DNA of 64,000 bases. Source: Rosa chinensis. Taxonomy: Eukaryota > Streptophyta > Magnoliopsida > Rosales > Rosaceae. The stretch covers positions 77,276,347 to 77,340,346 of the forward strand of contig NC_037089.1 of the NCBI RefSeq assembly GCF_002994745.2. The letters are read 5' to 3'. Positions 48,401 to 60,039 of this stretch are shown one piece after another. The notes under the pieces are model-generated. The model worked only from the letters and a program-made list of their open reading frames with translations, made no database searches and was not told where the DNA came from. Made by a program: the position numbers and the translations under genes. The stretch's first letter is position 1. Each line of letters starts with the position of its first letter.

Positions 48401-48931
48401 CAGAATTCTGCCCGGTGAGCATTTATGTTTTAGGAAGTTTTCGGTTGGCCTTCAAAATTAAACAGGTCCATATATTTAGGGTCTGGAATGGCTTCCAAAT
48501 TTGTTTTTAGGAGTTTGTTCTCTTATTTATGTCTGCATGCTAACTTTCTAGCACCTAATCCCTGATGACAAGTTAATTATCTCTTCAAAATAGGAATATA
48601 GCTCAATTTGCAAAGGTGATGATTATAAAAAACCATGGGGATCAATGGGAAGAGCTCCTCCTTCCTCACAGGTAAATTGTTGTCTATTATAATTTAGTCG
48701 AATCTGATGGTCCTTGATTAATGCCAAGTGCTGTATTTTGACCTGCATGTGAATTACTTTTCTGGTTGATTTAAGAGAATGGTCCATACCGATTATGTCC
48801 ATTGTTTAGTTATCAGTTTTATTTATGTTTTTTTTTTATCCTTATTTTAATTTATATGCTTGTTTGCCGACTTCACTTTTCTAACTGCAAATTTCCCTGA
48901 ACTACTTCACTACTTGTACTATGTCCACCCC

Positions 48932-48962
<31 letters not shown>

Positions 48963-50102
48963 AAAAAAACACACACAGCCCCCACCACGACCAATCTAGT
49001 TCACTTCTAGTGGTTCTGCAGAAGTATGTGATATAGATGTTCTTGATTCTGCTTATTTGTTCCTCATAGTTCGTAAATGAAGGGGCATTACTGCTATCTT
49101 CCACCAGTGCCAACACAGATTCAATGTTTATTTTGCTTGCAAGAGAGCAATATCTCTTGCACAGGGGTTAAATTGAATCTCTTTTTTTTTTACTCCTCTT
49201 TGGTACTTGACGTAGTTTCAGTAATTTCCTTTGATTTCTCTCTCAACTTATATCCTATTATGCTTTACTAATGTTTTGTGTTTCAATGTACAACAGCATC
49301 AAGTCGATAGTCTGCCTCAATTTGCCTAGCTTTTCTGGTGGATTTAATCCTTGGGGAACACCACGTAGACGGAAGCATAATGTGGGTCCAATTGTTTTAC
49401 TTTTACTCGATCTTTCCATATATAGGGAAAATGACCTTTGCATAAAGTAATTGATGGTTTCCCAAGTTCTTTATTTCTTAGATGTAACACATGTTTTGTT
49501 GGATGATGACTTTACAGGCATTCACCCCTCCATATGTAGATGATGGCCATTTAGAGGTTGTAGGTTTTACTTCTGCTTGGCATGGACTTGTATTGCTTGC
49601 GCCAAATGGACATGGGACTCGTCTTGCTCAGGTAAGAACTATAAAATGGTTTTGTGGGTCTAGCAAAGATCCAAGACTAATCTGCAGGAGTGAAGTAGAG
49701 GCTGAAAATCTTCTGTTCATGAATGATTTATTTTATCCAGTGTTATACCTTATTTTGATTCTATGCTGTTCTTATTGGTCATAGGCCCACCGAATCAAAT
49801 TTCTGTTTCACAAAGGTGCAATTGATCAGACGTACATGAGAATTGATGGGGAACCCTGGAGGCAACCCCTTCCATCTGATGATGACACTGTGATGGTGGA
49901 AATCTCTCACCTTGGCCAGGTCAACATTCTCGCTACCAATGGCTGCAGGTCTAAAAGTATGCACAATCCCTCAACACCTACAGCTCAGGAAGAGGAAGGA
50001 GTTGACTCAGACGAAGAAACTCTTGAAGCAGAGTTCAGGAAGTTTGGTGCAGCAGACACATTCAAGCTTCCGGACGAAATTGATATTTCTCATCTTAGTT
50101 AA
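45498..50102 (+). CDS. Diacylglycerol kinase, plant cluster II (DGK7/DGK3-like), two apparent frameshifts
   Basis: Phosphorylates diacylglycerol to phosphatidic acid in lipid signalling. Twelve exons with consensus splice sites: 45498-45697, 45791-45912, 46016-46144, 46585-46670, 46969-47092, 47548-47596, 47855-47937, 48347-48414, 48594-48671, 49297-49381, 49518-49631, 49785-50102. They sum to 1456 nt. The catalytic domain shows [18 protein letters not shown], the ATP-site GGDGTAGW and [20 protein letters not shown]. The accessory domain shows [20 protein letters not shown] and [20 protein letters not shown]. There is no C1 domain, as in cluster II. Exon 1 loses frame at GGG 45582-45584 and exon 2 at GGG 45869-45871. 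One extra G at each site restores a 485-residue protein of normal family length. All other exons are clean, so sequence error is as likely as inactivation. The 3' end faces THF1, 670 bp away. Confidence 0.88.
46480..46499 (+). repeat. AC microsatellite in a kinase intron
   Basis: A run of alternating AC (about nine units) in the intron after exon 3. Confidence 0.8.
48928..48969 (+). repeat. C25-A17 homopolymer pair in a kinase intron
   Basis: 25 C followed directly by 17 A in the intron between exons 9 and 10, then a short CA run. Very unlikely to be accurate in length. Confidence 0.9.
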
Positions 50103-50772
50103 CCAAAACCCTTATCAAGTAATACTTTGTGAGTGATTGATTTCTCTCACTATCATCTTGGCCTAGTATCAGTCAGTGAAGATCTTTTTATCTTATTCTT
50201 TGGTGAAGGATTGGTATTAGCTGTAAATTATTGGGTTGTATTTCTGGAATATACTTGCTTCATTTTTACGTAAAAATCACTCTCACTTCCATGTGGCCAT
50301 CGACCATTTCGGTGTGTCAGTACTGGTTTTAAATCCGCCAATTTCAGCGATGATGCAAATATGGGCACCATTTGGCTCCTTCCTTAAAGGCTTTTTTAGT
50401 TATCGTACTCCTTGGTTGTTAAAGATTACTACCATGTGCTATACGTAATAATCATGAAGGGTGATAGAGAAACAGAAAGAGAACTAATGAAAATTAGATT
50501 TTTACATAATTTGATATGTGATTGAGTTCAAGTGGTAACCTATAACATATCTTTGTAATTCAAAAGGGATAAATATGTGGATATGTGGAAACATACAATG
50601 TAGCCGGCTCAACATTGCAAACAATACACCAAAATGCAAGCCTACAAGCTGGTGGAAGGTACGTGCCTGAAGTCTAAAAACTCCACCTCTATCTTGAAAC
50701 CATTAAAGATTTGGGGTTTTGCAGTTGTATGGAGAGCTATAGAGAGCGATCAGCTTTCCCAGATAACCCCAA
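50103..50772. other. Convergent intergenic space between DGK and THF1
   Basis: 670 bp holding the 3' untranslated regions of the two converging genes. No other feature is seen. Confidence 0.6.
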
Positions 50773-53438
50773 CTACAGGCCCATATATTGGGGCTCCCCC
50801 AAACACGTTGCAATGGCTTCATTAGCCTTCTGTGCTCCTGCCCTTTCTTCCCTTTTCTTCTTCTCCCTGAAAACCAAAATCATTGCATAATACTACCGTC
50901 ACCAACAGGAAAACAGTAAAAGAATCTTTTCATTCTTTGCGAATCATAGATAAGAAAAGGTCAAATAAAGCAATGAATTTGATTTCTAGAAGGCCTTGGG
51001 GTTTACACTGAGTTGATTGTGGTGTTTCAGAACCAAAAAAAAAAAAAAAATGGTATAACAGCATCAACTTGTGGTTGTCATTTGAATTGCAAGTACAGAT
51101 GCATACTTGACTGGAATGCAAGAACCTTCAAATTTCAAAAACTCATATTTAAAGAATTTATCCTTTATGCATTCTAATGTTTGCAAATTTTCAACCTTTT
51201 AGTTGGGTTCAGAACAGGAGGTTTGAACCTTAACAAAACTTTAGTCGAACAAGAACATTATTATCCTGTATATCTGTGTATCTATCATACGTTATTGCTA
51301 TATATTGGATTATCGGTGTTGTACAGAGGGATTTTTTACCTGGCCACATATTCCTTTAGTAGTTCTTTTGCCTGAACCAGCTTAGAAAGTAGATTGCGGT
51401 ATACATCAAGGTCCCGGTCCACACTTCTTTTCTCAATGTTTAAGGCTGCACACAACTGTTTGAGAGCAAACAAAGTGTAAGTACTGAAACATTGTTCACA
51501 CACAAACACACAGACAACAAAACTCATTGAAATATGTACGTCTCTTATTTTAACTCAAATCACTAACTCCTCTTCAGAAGCCACAAGAAATATTAAAATC
51601 AAAAGCTCATCCTTATGTGTGTATAACTTTCATAACAACTTTCAGCTGTCTTTGTCAATATCGATATAGATATGGTTCACATGAGTCAAGTGACAGACAA
51701 TGTCAGTTAAATAGTTAGGGGAGAGCTAAATCAGTTATGAGTTTGTATAACATTAATTAATTTTTTTACTGATGATAAGATGCATGTCTAACCTTTTCCA
51801 ATACTGTTGGTTCAGTTGCATTTGCCAACTCAAGAAGACGAAAGAGCCCAACCGCAAAGAAGCGGCTATAGCTAAAACTTCCTTTGCCACCTGCTCTTTC
51901 TGCAATGTCCTTCAATATCCCCTCAACTTCTCCTTCTTTGGACGGAAATTCAATCAACGAACTGGAAGTCTGAGCCCGAGCCCACTCTTCCAACTTTTTT
52001 GCATCAGCTCTGTAGCGATTAGCAGAAACTTATCTAGTAAATATGGAGACTCTTCTAAAATATATACGATAGAGATTCATCATAGTTAACGGAAGTTTTA
52101 CACGCACATGCAATTCTCAATGGAAATACACATTTGTAGTGAAAGGAATCTCTGACTTCTTAGACTGGAAGTTTACATTTTGGATACACAGGGGAAAAGG
52201 AAGAAAATCATTCCAAGGTAACAAATTAAAAACTAAAAATTTGTACCTATTCAAATAGAGCAAAGAAAACACATATTTCTTCTTCTCAGACAATCAAAAT
52301 CAGGACAAAATGGAAAGAAATGCTTAAAAATTATCATTCCGTTTTTTGAAGCATCTTACACCCATTAGCTTTCCATTCAATTTTCCCTGAACAAACAGAG
52401 GCTTCTATGGATGTGTCTCAGATTATTATAGCACGTAAACTCCTATCTTTCTACTTATCTTCTGTCTTTAACCATTAAACTCTAGTTTTGCACTATGCAA
52501 CTTGTATAATTCAGACATCTTCTTACTGGAATCTTAGTTACTTATCACAAAGACATACTTATATTCCTATAGCACAATCTTAATTAGGACTTGCATGTTT
52601 ACTAAATTTGCATACTTCTTGCAAATCTAAGGCCAAGTTATTGTCAAAATTTGCATACCACATTCATGCATTTCAAAAAAAAAAAAAAAAACAGAGAAAC
52701 TCAATATCTGAACCTGTATTGCTCCGGGTCCTCCTTTAGTGCATTTATGTAAGCTCTGAAGATTGCATCTCTATCCTCATCGCTAGGGTACCCATCCATG
52801 AGCTGATCATATACAGTAACAAAGCCAAGAGCAAACACAGGGTCGTAACGGTAGGTCCTCTTGTACCTCATCAAATGTTGCTGCACAATCAGCTCCTGCA
52901 ACACAGTGTTGTACACACTCGGGATCGGCCGCTTATACGCCTTTAGAAAATTCAACTTCGTATCAGCTACAGTTGCCAAATCTGCATTTCAATTTCTCAA
53001 ACACATCATTACCCCAAAAAAAAAAAAAGAAGTTCTATTCTTGTGAAGCAAGCTTTAACTCCCATAAACTCTAACAACAACTAAAGCATAAATAATTCAC
53101 AAACCAAATATGGGTCCTCATAAAAACTATAAAGTTCCAATCTTTAACACCCAAGAATCAAAACCAAACATGTACATTGAAATATTTCTCATTTCAGCTC
53201 ATTTCCACAGGAATCAAAATAAACCCAGAAACGAAAAGGACTAGGAAAACCCACCTGAAGTCGAAGACATGCAATGAACAACCAAACGAGGGCTGGAATT
53301 GGATGACCGGAAGCCACCATAATGCAGCGAGAAGCTGGTACGGAATCGCAGACCATCGGAGTTCGAAACCAAATTTCTAGCCGACGGGAAAGACGACTGA
53401 GTTAGAGCAGAGAAAGAGAGAGAAGTGACGGCGGCCAT
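50773..53438 (-). CDS. THF1: THYLAKOID FORMATION 1 (Psb29), chloroplastic
   Basis: Five exons, 53438-53255, 52981-52714, 52009-51793, 51455-51340 and 50866-50773, give 879 nt and 292 residues, near the usual 300. All splice sites are GT-AG. Residues about 1-62 are Ser-rich with few acidic residues, as in a chloroplast transit peptide. The mature part begins near DLATVADTKLNFLKAYKRPI and continues with NTVLQELIVQQHLMRYKRTY, DPVFALGFVTVYDQLMDGYP, GSFSYSRFFAVGLFRLLELA and the C-terminal coiled-coil segment (REKKKREERAGAQKANEAIA). These are hallmark THF1/Psb29 sequences. The protein acts at thylakoids and in stroma, supporting vesicle-based thylakoid assembly, FtsH protease and photosystem II maintenance. 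It has also been linked to G-protein sugar signalling. No defect is seen. Confidence 0.96.
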
Positions 53439-55249
53439 TTGAGGTATAGAGAGAGAAAGGTGAGTACTTTAGAGTTGGGAATTTTCCGGGAAAAATTTGA
53501 GCATAGTGGAGAGGGAGGAGAGAAAATCTTGGTGAATTTTTTTTTGTGGGTTTTTTAATTTAAATTCTTCGAGAGAAGAGAAAAGAGTGAGAGAGAGAGA
53601 GAGGTCCACGAAAAAAAGGCTTATCCAGGGAGTGAAAAGAATTGGGAGCCATTGAGGTTGTGACACGTTTGGCGTTTTGGATATGGGAAAGCGAGTGATG
53701 TAGTGGGTCGGGTTGGTAGAGTACTAGGGTGAAATAGAGATTGCTTGTACGCAATTACAAGGAGGGGAGGCCCAAGATAGTGAAGCACAATGAATTGAAG
53801 CCTTAGCCCAAATTGACCTGGTTGTACACTAGCATGGTCAATGTTCTTTGTGTTCGTCAGGCATCATGTTGACATGGTTAGATTTCAAAAAATCTGCATA
53901 CTACAAATTGTCCTGCATGGATAAAAATTTTAATCTAACAATAATAGGGTGGACGGGGATTCTCAATTTGACTATTTGAGGTGTTAGCGCTACACCTGAT
54001 CAATACAAAAAATTTTCATGCATTTTTCATGACTCTTAAAACATGCATGATCTTATCTGACTCTTAAATTCAGTCAGCATTTCAATCAAACTAGTACGCA
54101 TAACCAATAAAAAAGATTTTTGGGTCTTTGTAATGAACCTCAAACATGATTCTATTTGACTCTTCAATCTAATCTAGTCAGCATTTCACTCATAGTCTAT
54201 TATAAAGAAAGAGTATAGAAGCAGTGGCCGGCCACTGCCCAAACCTATTTGCTGCTGTCTCATTCTTCGCCAATGGCGTCAATTCAGTAGTGTACTGATC
54301 GATGTGTTCACTTTTCAATCTGCCGAGCAGTGCTTTGAACTAATCAATTAGTCCAGACATCATCCTTCTGCCTGTTAGGAAAAGTGCATCCTATATATAT
54401 TAGCTTGGAAGTACTAAAGTAGAAGTTTTGAATTCGAAACAAGAACATTAAGTTACAACAATCATTTTGGGATCCAAAATGTTCTTAGTTCCTGATAAAT
54501 ATTACACTCCAGAGAATTAAATCGCAAGTGGAAGGAGTTAGGTGTCAACCCTATCCAGTAGCAGAGTTGAACGAGTATCGACTCATCATGTGGCAATATG
54601 CCTTGTTCTCCGATGTCGATGGAGGCAACGTGCTTCGCTTTCCTTTTTTATTGTTCAGCCTCACCACGTATGTACCTCTATCTTAAGAAACAAAACTGGA
54701 ACGATCGACGAAGATTTATATGACATTTGATTTGCAAAATGAAGCTTTAGAATCCCTCAAAATAAACAAGGTAAACTTTGATGGACTTTAAAGAATATGT
54801 AGTTAATAAAGTAGCAGGTGGATTACAATATTAAATTTGGATGGGTTTGGATAGTACCAAGTGGAACAGCAAGATTTCCTGCACATGAAATGACTTATTA
54901 GTTTATGAATGATTCAAGCTTAGCTTGACTAGGTAGCTATAGTCCCTGTCGATCAATACAACTTTCCACTTGAGTAGTAGTAATTAACTAGTACTAGCTA
55001 GATCTTTAAGTGCAAAACCAGCAAGGAATATGTTAATATCACCCAATTAAACTCACAAAAAACCTCCATTATATTATTTTCCAGCTCGTGTTCTCGTCCT
55101 AATTCCCTATATTTATATTCATATGCAAGTTCCATACAGGATCAAGTTTCGAACCCACTACTACACTTTCTTCTTGAACCCGATCTCTTTCTCGATCTGT
55201 TTCTAAAAGAAGAGTCTAATACATACATTCAGCTTTGGGTTGACACATA
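53439..55249. other. Intergenic, THF1 promoter side
   Basis: 53439-53600 is purine-rich leader DNA of THF1 with GAGA words. The rest has no recognised gene. A short duplicated phrase (TTGACTCTTMAATC followed by CAGCATTTCA) occurs at about 54050-54190. Confidence 0.45.
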
Positions 55250-55474
55250 ATGCAAGGAAGCAAGGACCAAGCTCAAAAAGCCAAATACTCCATCCTCGCA
55301 TCTCGCAAGCCAATTATAGCAAAGTTATCTGCAGGGTTTAGCAATTCCAATAATGAAGCCGTTGCTGCTGTCAACAACACTAGTACTACTGCAACTACAG
55401 ATCACAGCAGGCTCAAACAAGCTGAAGAGTCCTTCCGCACTGTCATGTACTTGAGCTGTTGGGGTCCCAACTGA
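55250..55474 (+). CDS. Wound-induced protein family (DUF3774), 74 aa
   Basis: An intronless frame from ATG 55250 encodes 74 residues ending RLKQAEESFRTVMYLSCWGP plus Asn. The EES-R-VMYLSCWGPN end is the signature of the plant DUF3774 wound-induced proteins (WIP, At4g10265/At4g10270 type), small proteins whose transcripts rise after wounding and hypoxia. The N terminus (SKDQAQKAKYSILASRKPII) departs from the usual ARAWIVAASVGAVEALKDQ-like opening, so this is a divergent member. A TATA-like CTATATTTATA lies about 140 bp upstream. It is the first of three family members in 3 kb. The biochemical role is unknown. Confidence 0.8.
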   Translation: MQGSKDQAQKAKYSILASRKPIIAKLSAGFSNSNNEAVAAVNNTSTTATTDHSRLKQAEESFRTVMYLSCWGPN

Positions 55475-56226
55475 CCATTATGCAAGATCACATACATATG
55501 TATAAACCCTATGTACATAGTCTCTGAGAGGTTCTTAATTGTTGTTAAGCGTCTTGTATGTGTATCTTTAATTTTTGACTTGAATGTATATATATGAACT
55601 AAGCGCCTAGTGTTTACCTTTATTTTTGTTTTCTTATTTTAGCGACACGTATATAACAGCGGATTCTCCTATGTATCTTAACTTAAAGGCTAGCTAGCTG
55701 GAGAAATTCATTTGGAGAAGAATCGGATTAGCTAGTACTGAGAAAACGCAATGTCTTTAGCACTACTAATGATCAGTCCTTGATTTCAGTTTCATAATGT
55801 TTCAATGTTTCAAAATTCCAGGGATTGTTTCCCGCCTTTGATTGATGAGAAGCTGGCCGGCTTATTGAGGTCGGCCTGAGCGAGGCACCCTCATTTGGAG
55901 CCCTGGTCTTAATCTTTAATAGTACAGCATGAAATATATCTGATATGATCATATCAATTTGTTATTATCACAAACCCTCCTATATATAATTGATTGTGAA
56001 CATGAAATTTTATTGCATATAGTGATGTGTGGGAACACAGACTTTTCGAAGTACTGGGGGCAGGGGTATCTTCCCTTTACAAAAATCCCAATCTCTGGGG
56101 TTGAATCCAAGAAGTTATCAGAGGAAGAAAGCTGCATAAGGTACTCTATATATGATATAACTAATTATAAGGAGATAATTACATGCACAATAGATATCTA
56201 TCATATATATGGCATGATCTTAGCAT
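55475..56226. other. Intergenic between wound-induced genes
   Basis: The 3' region of the 55250 gene, then DNA with no recognised gene. Frames at 55949-56234 on both strands overlap and look like chance. Confidence 0.45.
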
Positions 56227-56448
56227 TTAATTAGGTCCCCAGCAAACTAGATGCATGACTTTCTCGACCTTCTCGGCCTTCCTCATCCTCATCCTTCTCT
56301 CTTCGACTTCCTTCTTGATCATCATAATGGTATCAAAACTGGTACCAGGAAACCTTCGTTCAGATTCAGAGGACTGGCCATGATCAGATTCTGGTGCCAG
56401 GAAACCTTCTTGAAAAGGCATGATTGTTGTTCTCAACAAACTTATCAT
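56227..56448 (-). CDS. Divergent wound-induced protein family member (DUF3774), 73 aa
   Basis: The first ATG of the frame is at 56448. Upstream codons are open but start with TTG, so 73 residues are predicted. The C terminus EKVEKVMHLVCWGPN matches the family signature VMYLSCWGPN with two changes. The middle is unusually charged (EVEERRMRMRKAEKVEKV). A near-duplicate phrase (CCAGGAAACCTTC, about 56345 and 56397) gives two similar peptide stretches. It lies on the opposite strand from its two neighbours. It may be a functional divergent paralogue or a decaying one; no stop or frameshift is seen. Confidence 0.65.
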   Translation of the reverse strand: MISLLRTTIMPFQEGFLAPESDHGQSSESERRFPGTSFDTIMMIKKEVEERRMRMRKAEKVEKVMHLVCWGPN

Positions 56449-57872
56449 ATGCCTTTCAATTTTCAAGCACTAGTCTACTGCTGTACTTAAGACTCTCTTC
56501 ACACTCCGCTTGATTGCTCATATTTATATACACATATCTTGGAGTAATTCAAAAAATAGACAACATATTTTATGAGTCTATACATGATCAAATCTTTAGA
56601 AAATTAATTTTCGGCTCTTGGCTTTAACGTAGTTAAACGTCTTGTTTCCCGAGTTTGTGGCTCCTTAATTAATTGGAGTAAAATAGCTACTTGCTAGCTT
56701 TCAGAGTTGAAACTGTGTTTTTTAGTGAGCTTTGCCAAATGGTATTAGTGGAATGATTGATCAGTTTATATTTAAAATCAGCAGGCTAGGAGTACGTGGG
56801 ATAGTGATTGATTCTAACAGTAATTTGTATTTTCTACCAACATGAATTCAAATATTCAATGTATATTACCTATAACTTAAAACTTAAGTAGTCGACTACA
56901 ACAGTGATCAATCAATTGAAAGTTTGGAACAATGGATCAGAAAAATAAATAAAGTGAATTACAATATCCCTTCAAAAAGTTGTGTAACAAGTCATATTCA
57001 AAAGTAAAACAAATCGTACAGCACATGGTTTTAGAAAACCATAACTATTGATTCGGCTCGAGCATAGTACGAATCCTGACTATTTCAAAATATCCAACAC
57101 AATCGATCACACCACATAACCATAGAACGGCAGCATCAATTAGCACAGCATGTTGAAGTGTAGATAAAGACCTAAATCGTTAGGAGACAAACTGTATAAG
57201 CCTTCATCAATCCTTAATTTCAAATGAAGCAAATGCTATATCAAAAAGTGTTCTAAACAACTTAAGATCATACATGAATCAGATCAGGAGTTTTTTAGAG
57301 AGTGGAAACGTTGAATGAAGCTTAAAGCCTTTTCAAATTTCACATAAACAAATTGGGGATCCAGGCCCATAATCTACAAGAAACAAAAGCACAAGCCTGT
57401 TCATCATCGTGAAGCAATGATTGATCAAATTGCAATACAAGATGCACACGCATGAATACGTACGAAACTGAACGATCGAATTAGCTAGCTGCTGATGAAG
57501 TATTGACTATTTAGGTCACGCACAATTATTGTGGGGAGCTCTTGTTTCTTGCTCTAGCTCTATCTTATCTCGCAAAACAAGATGCAAAAGCCTCTGGATT
57601 TCTGTAAAAAACCACTGCAAAATTTGTCACCTATAATGACGTACAACAAACAAGGACACAGCCAGCGTCCGGAATTTCAAAAATCTTACAACAACTTTGT
57701 CCTCTTCCTTTCTCTCTTTTTCTGTTGGGGATAAGTGCAACCAATGCATGGATGAGCTTCGTTTAGCTAGCCTCATCTTTCTCCTATATATTCCCTCACC
57801 GTACGATTCCAAAGCATAGTGTTCAAAACCCAAATTCTGAAAGGAAATAGATCAATTAACGAAGCACTGAAA
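56449..57872. other. Intergenic with promoter of the third wound-induced gene
   Basis: No additional gene seen. A TATA box (CCTATATATTCCC, about 57783) lies 90 bp upstream of the start codon at 57873. Confidence 0.5.
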
Positions 57873-58142
57873 ATGTGTGCAACAAGAGAAGCTTTGATTG
57901 TGGCAGTGAGTGTTGGAGCTGTTCAGGCCATGAAAGATCAAGGCTTTTGCAGGTGGGGTTACACCATGAGGTCTATTAACCAACATGCCAAGACCAATAT
58001 GAGATCCTTCCTCCTGCAAGCCCAGAAGCTCCCTTCTTCGTTTTCTGCTGCGGTTTTCAACAAAATGAATTCGGAAAAGAAGAATCAATCCGAGGAATCC
58101 CTAAGAAAAGTCATGTACCTGAGCTGTTGGGGTCCTTATTAG
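57873..58142 (+). CDS. Wound-induced protein family (DUF3774), canonical 89 aa
   Basis: ATG 57873 is chosen over an in-frame ATG at 57819 because the family opens with a short MSSTSRAW-like start, matched here by MCATREALIVAVSVGAVQAM. The protein continues with KDQGFCRWGYTMRSINQHAK and ends EESLRKVMYLSCWGPY, covering the whole DUF3774 family at its normal length. The hydrophobic N terminus could be a signal peptide or membrane-associating helix. It is single-exon with a TATA box 90 bp upstream. The family is induced by wounding; molecular function is not established. This is the most typical of the three paralogues. Confidence 0.92.
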   Translation: MCATREALIVAVSVGAVQAMKDQGFCRWGYTMRSINQHAKTNMRSFLLQAQKLPSSFSAAVFNKMNSEKKNQSEESLRKVMYLSCWGPY

Positions 58143-59073
58143 AGTCGCCCTATCTTCTTTTCGGCAACATATCCAATTGGATTTGGCTAGTATTGCAAAT
58201 AGTGGGATAAAGTTGGACTAATGGATAGTCCGATTGGAAGATGGATTTGAAGATCGTGATGAAGATATTAGAAAGTTGCTTGATCCATCTACTTTTCTCA
58301 TTCCGAATGTTTTATTTTTTATTTTGGTGTAAAAATGATGGCTCGATCGGTAAGCTACCAATCCGGTGCCGAGGCAACTTGGTTATGGCCCCTCCCCAAG
58401 GGATGTTTTTCACAAGATGGGGTTCAAATCAGAGATCTCCTATTACCAAGAGAAGCCTTGTAGCATCCGCTCCACTTGCAGCCTAATATGCTTCCACTAG
58501 ACCAATCTCATTGGGTTCATTCCGAATGTATTTTTCCCAAAGGAGAAAACACATTATGAGTTATCAGTGAACATGAGCATATATATGATATTCCTACTAT
58601 ATGCACTTTTTGGTATTTCATTCATCCATGGAGATCAGCTAGATTAACACAACAGCAAAACAAAAAAGAAAAAACAAAACTACACACTAATTACTCCTCT
58701 ATTTATGGAGGATTACAAATACAATATCTTCGAGTAAAAGGAGGAATATGCATGCTCTATTACAACCAGGCTAAGTAATACTAAACCTATTTGAACTAAG
58801 CAGTAAGCACACAATATCATGATTTTATGCAACAACCACAAGTATTAAGGGCTAAGATTGCATACTAGGTGTTGGATTACTTACATTGTCATTGATTAGA
58901 AAAATTTTCGTCATTAAAATATGTCTTCTTTTTTTTTTTTTTTTTTTAAAGGCAACAGTAGCTATTAAAAAAAAACATTGAATCAAGAGGCCCACAATCT
59001 TTTCAAGCTACCTTAATCCGGCCTCTTGATTTTTATGTCCACATATTCAAATTTGAGCTCCACATTTGGGGGT

Positions 59074-59107
<34 letters not shown>

Positions 59108-60039
59108 TCAAGCTCTAGAGATGAAATAATATATTTATCACAAGCCATGATAGGTCGTTATATACTCTTCCGCTATCATTTAAGGACATAGGCAGATAAG
59201 AAGATAATGGTAGTACCCACAGTGGTACATAGAAATAGACATACTCATTATATAATCAAATACGTAGAATTAGTTGAGATCCTCCATTAGTACTACTCCG
59301 AAGGCGCTAGAGATCTAGATTCCTAATACAAGGAAAATTATTGTAATTAGACAAAAAAGCTAAAAACATAAGGTTAGGCCAATGTCCTAAATGCTAGCCC
59401 AAATTAACAATGGACTAGGGCAAAACCCTAGCCCAACAACTAGCGGCCCAATAGGCTAGTCACCAAGGAAATCGCTCCAGGCCCACCGTCCTGGTTCGGG
59501 CCAATCAACCGTCTCCTCCCATCACCCCCGTTGTATGTCATCGTCCGGCCGAGTTTCGTCCGACCCACGTCGCCAAGATTTGCATCGCCACGCCATCTCA
59601 TCCCGATGATCCAAACCACCGCGATCTGCATCACCACATTGCTCGACCCATGCCGCTACGACTTGCATCACCACGGAAAAACCCATCCCCGATCCAGGAC
59701 TCACAACGCCACACCTCCATCAATTGAGATCCATGACGCCGTCAATCCAAGAAACCCATCAGCGGGGATCGATTACTGGTCCGTACCGCATGACCACTGC
59801 CTTCGCTACCATCCCAGCCGAACTATCTGACAGAACCTGAGAAAAACTCTCTGACGGAGTTCGATGGGCAGTATATCTCCTGTCTGGCAACAAACCCCAT
59901 GACGGCGACGAGGCCAGAGACCAGCCTCAATGTCCGGACGCCGTCGAACGAGAACAAATTTGCAATCGGAGTAGGCCTTAGGGTTTCCCTAGGTAAGAGA
60001 GAAACTCGTATATAAAAACTATAGGGGTCTTAAAGATTA
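58143..60039. other. Intergenic with repeat-derived sequence
   Basis: 58930-58950 is a T run and 59078-59103 is a (TA)n microsatellite. 59400-59990 is GC-richer and contains CCCTAGCCCAACA and CGTCGTC-like words. Its frames on both strands lack known domains, so it may be a remnant of a retroelement. No gene called. Confidence 0.4.

Noticed and set aside
49491..49784. 97-codon frame from ATG 49491
   Set aside because: Only 49518-49631 is coding (kinase exon 11); the remainder is intron read-through.
55949..56234. Opposed frames of 62 and 91 codons between wound-induced genes
   Set aside because: They overlap on both strands, have no family features and lack the CWGP tail of their neighbours.
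58340..58500. SINE-like body with GGGGTTCAAATC
   Set aside because: The B-box-like word is present, but no A box, oligo(A) tail or target duplication was found.
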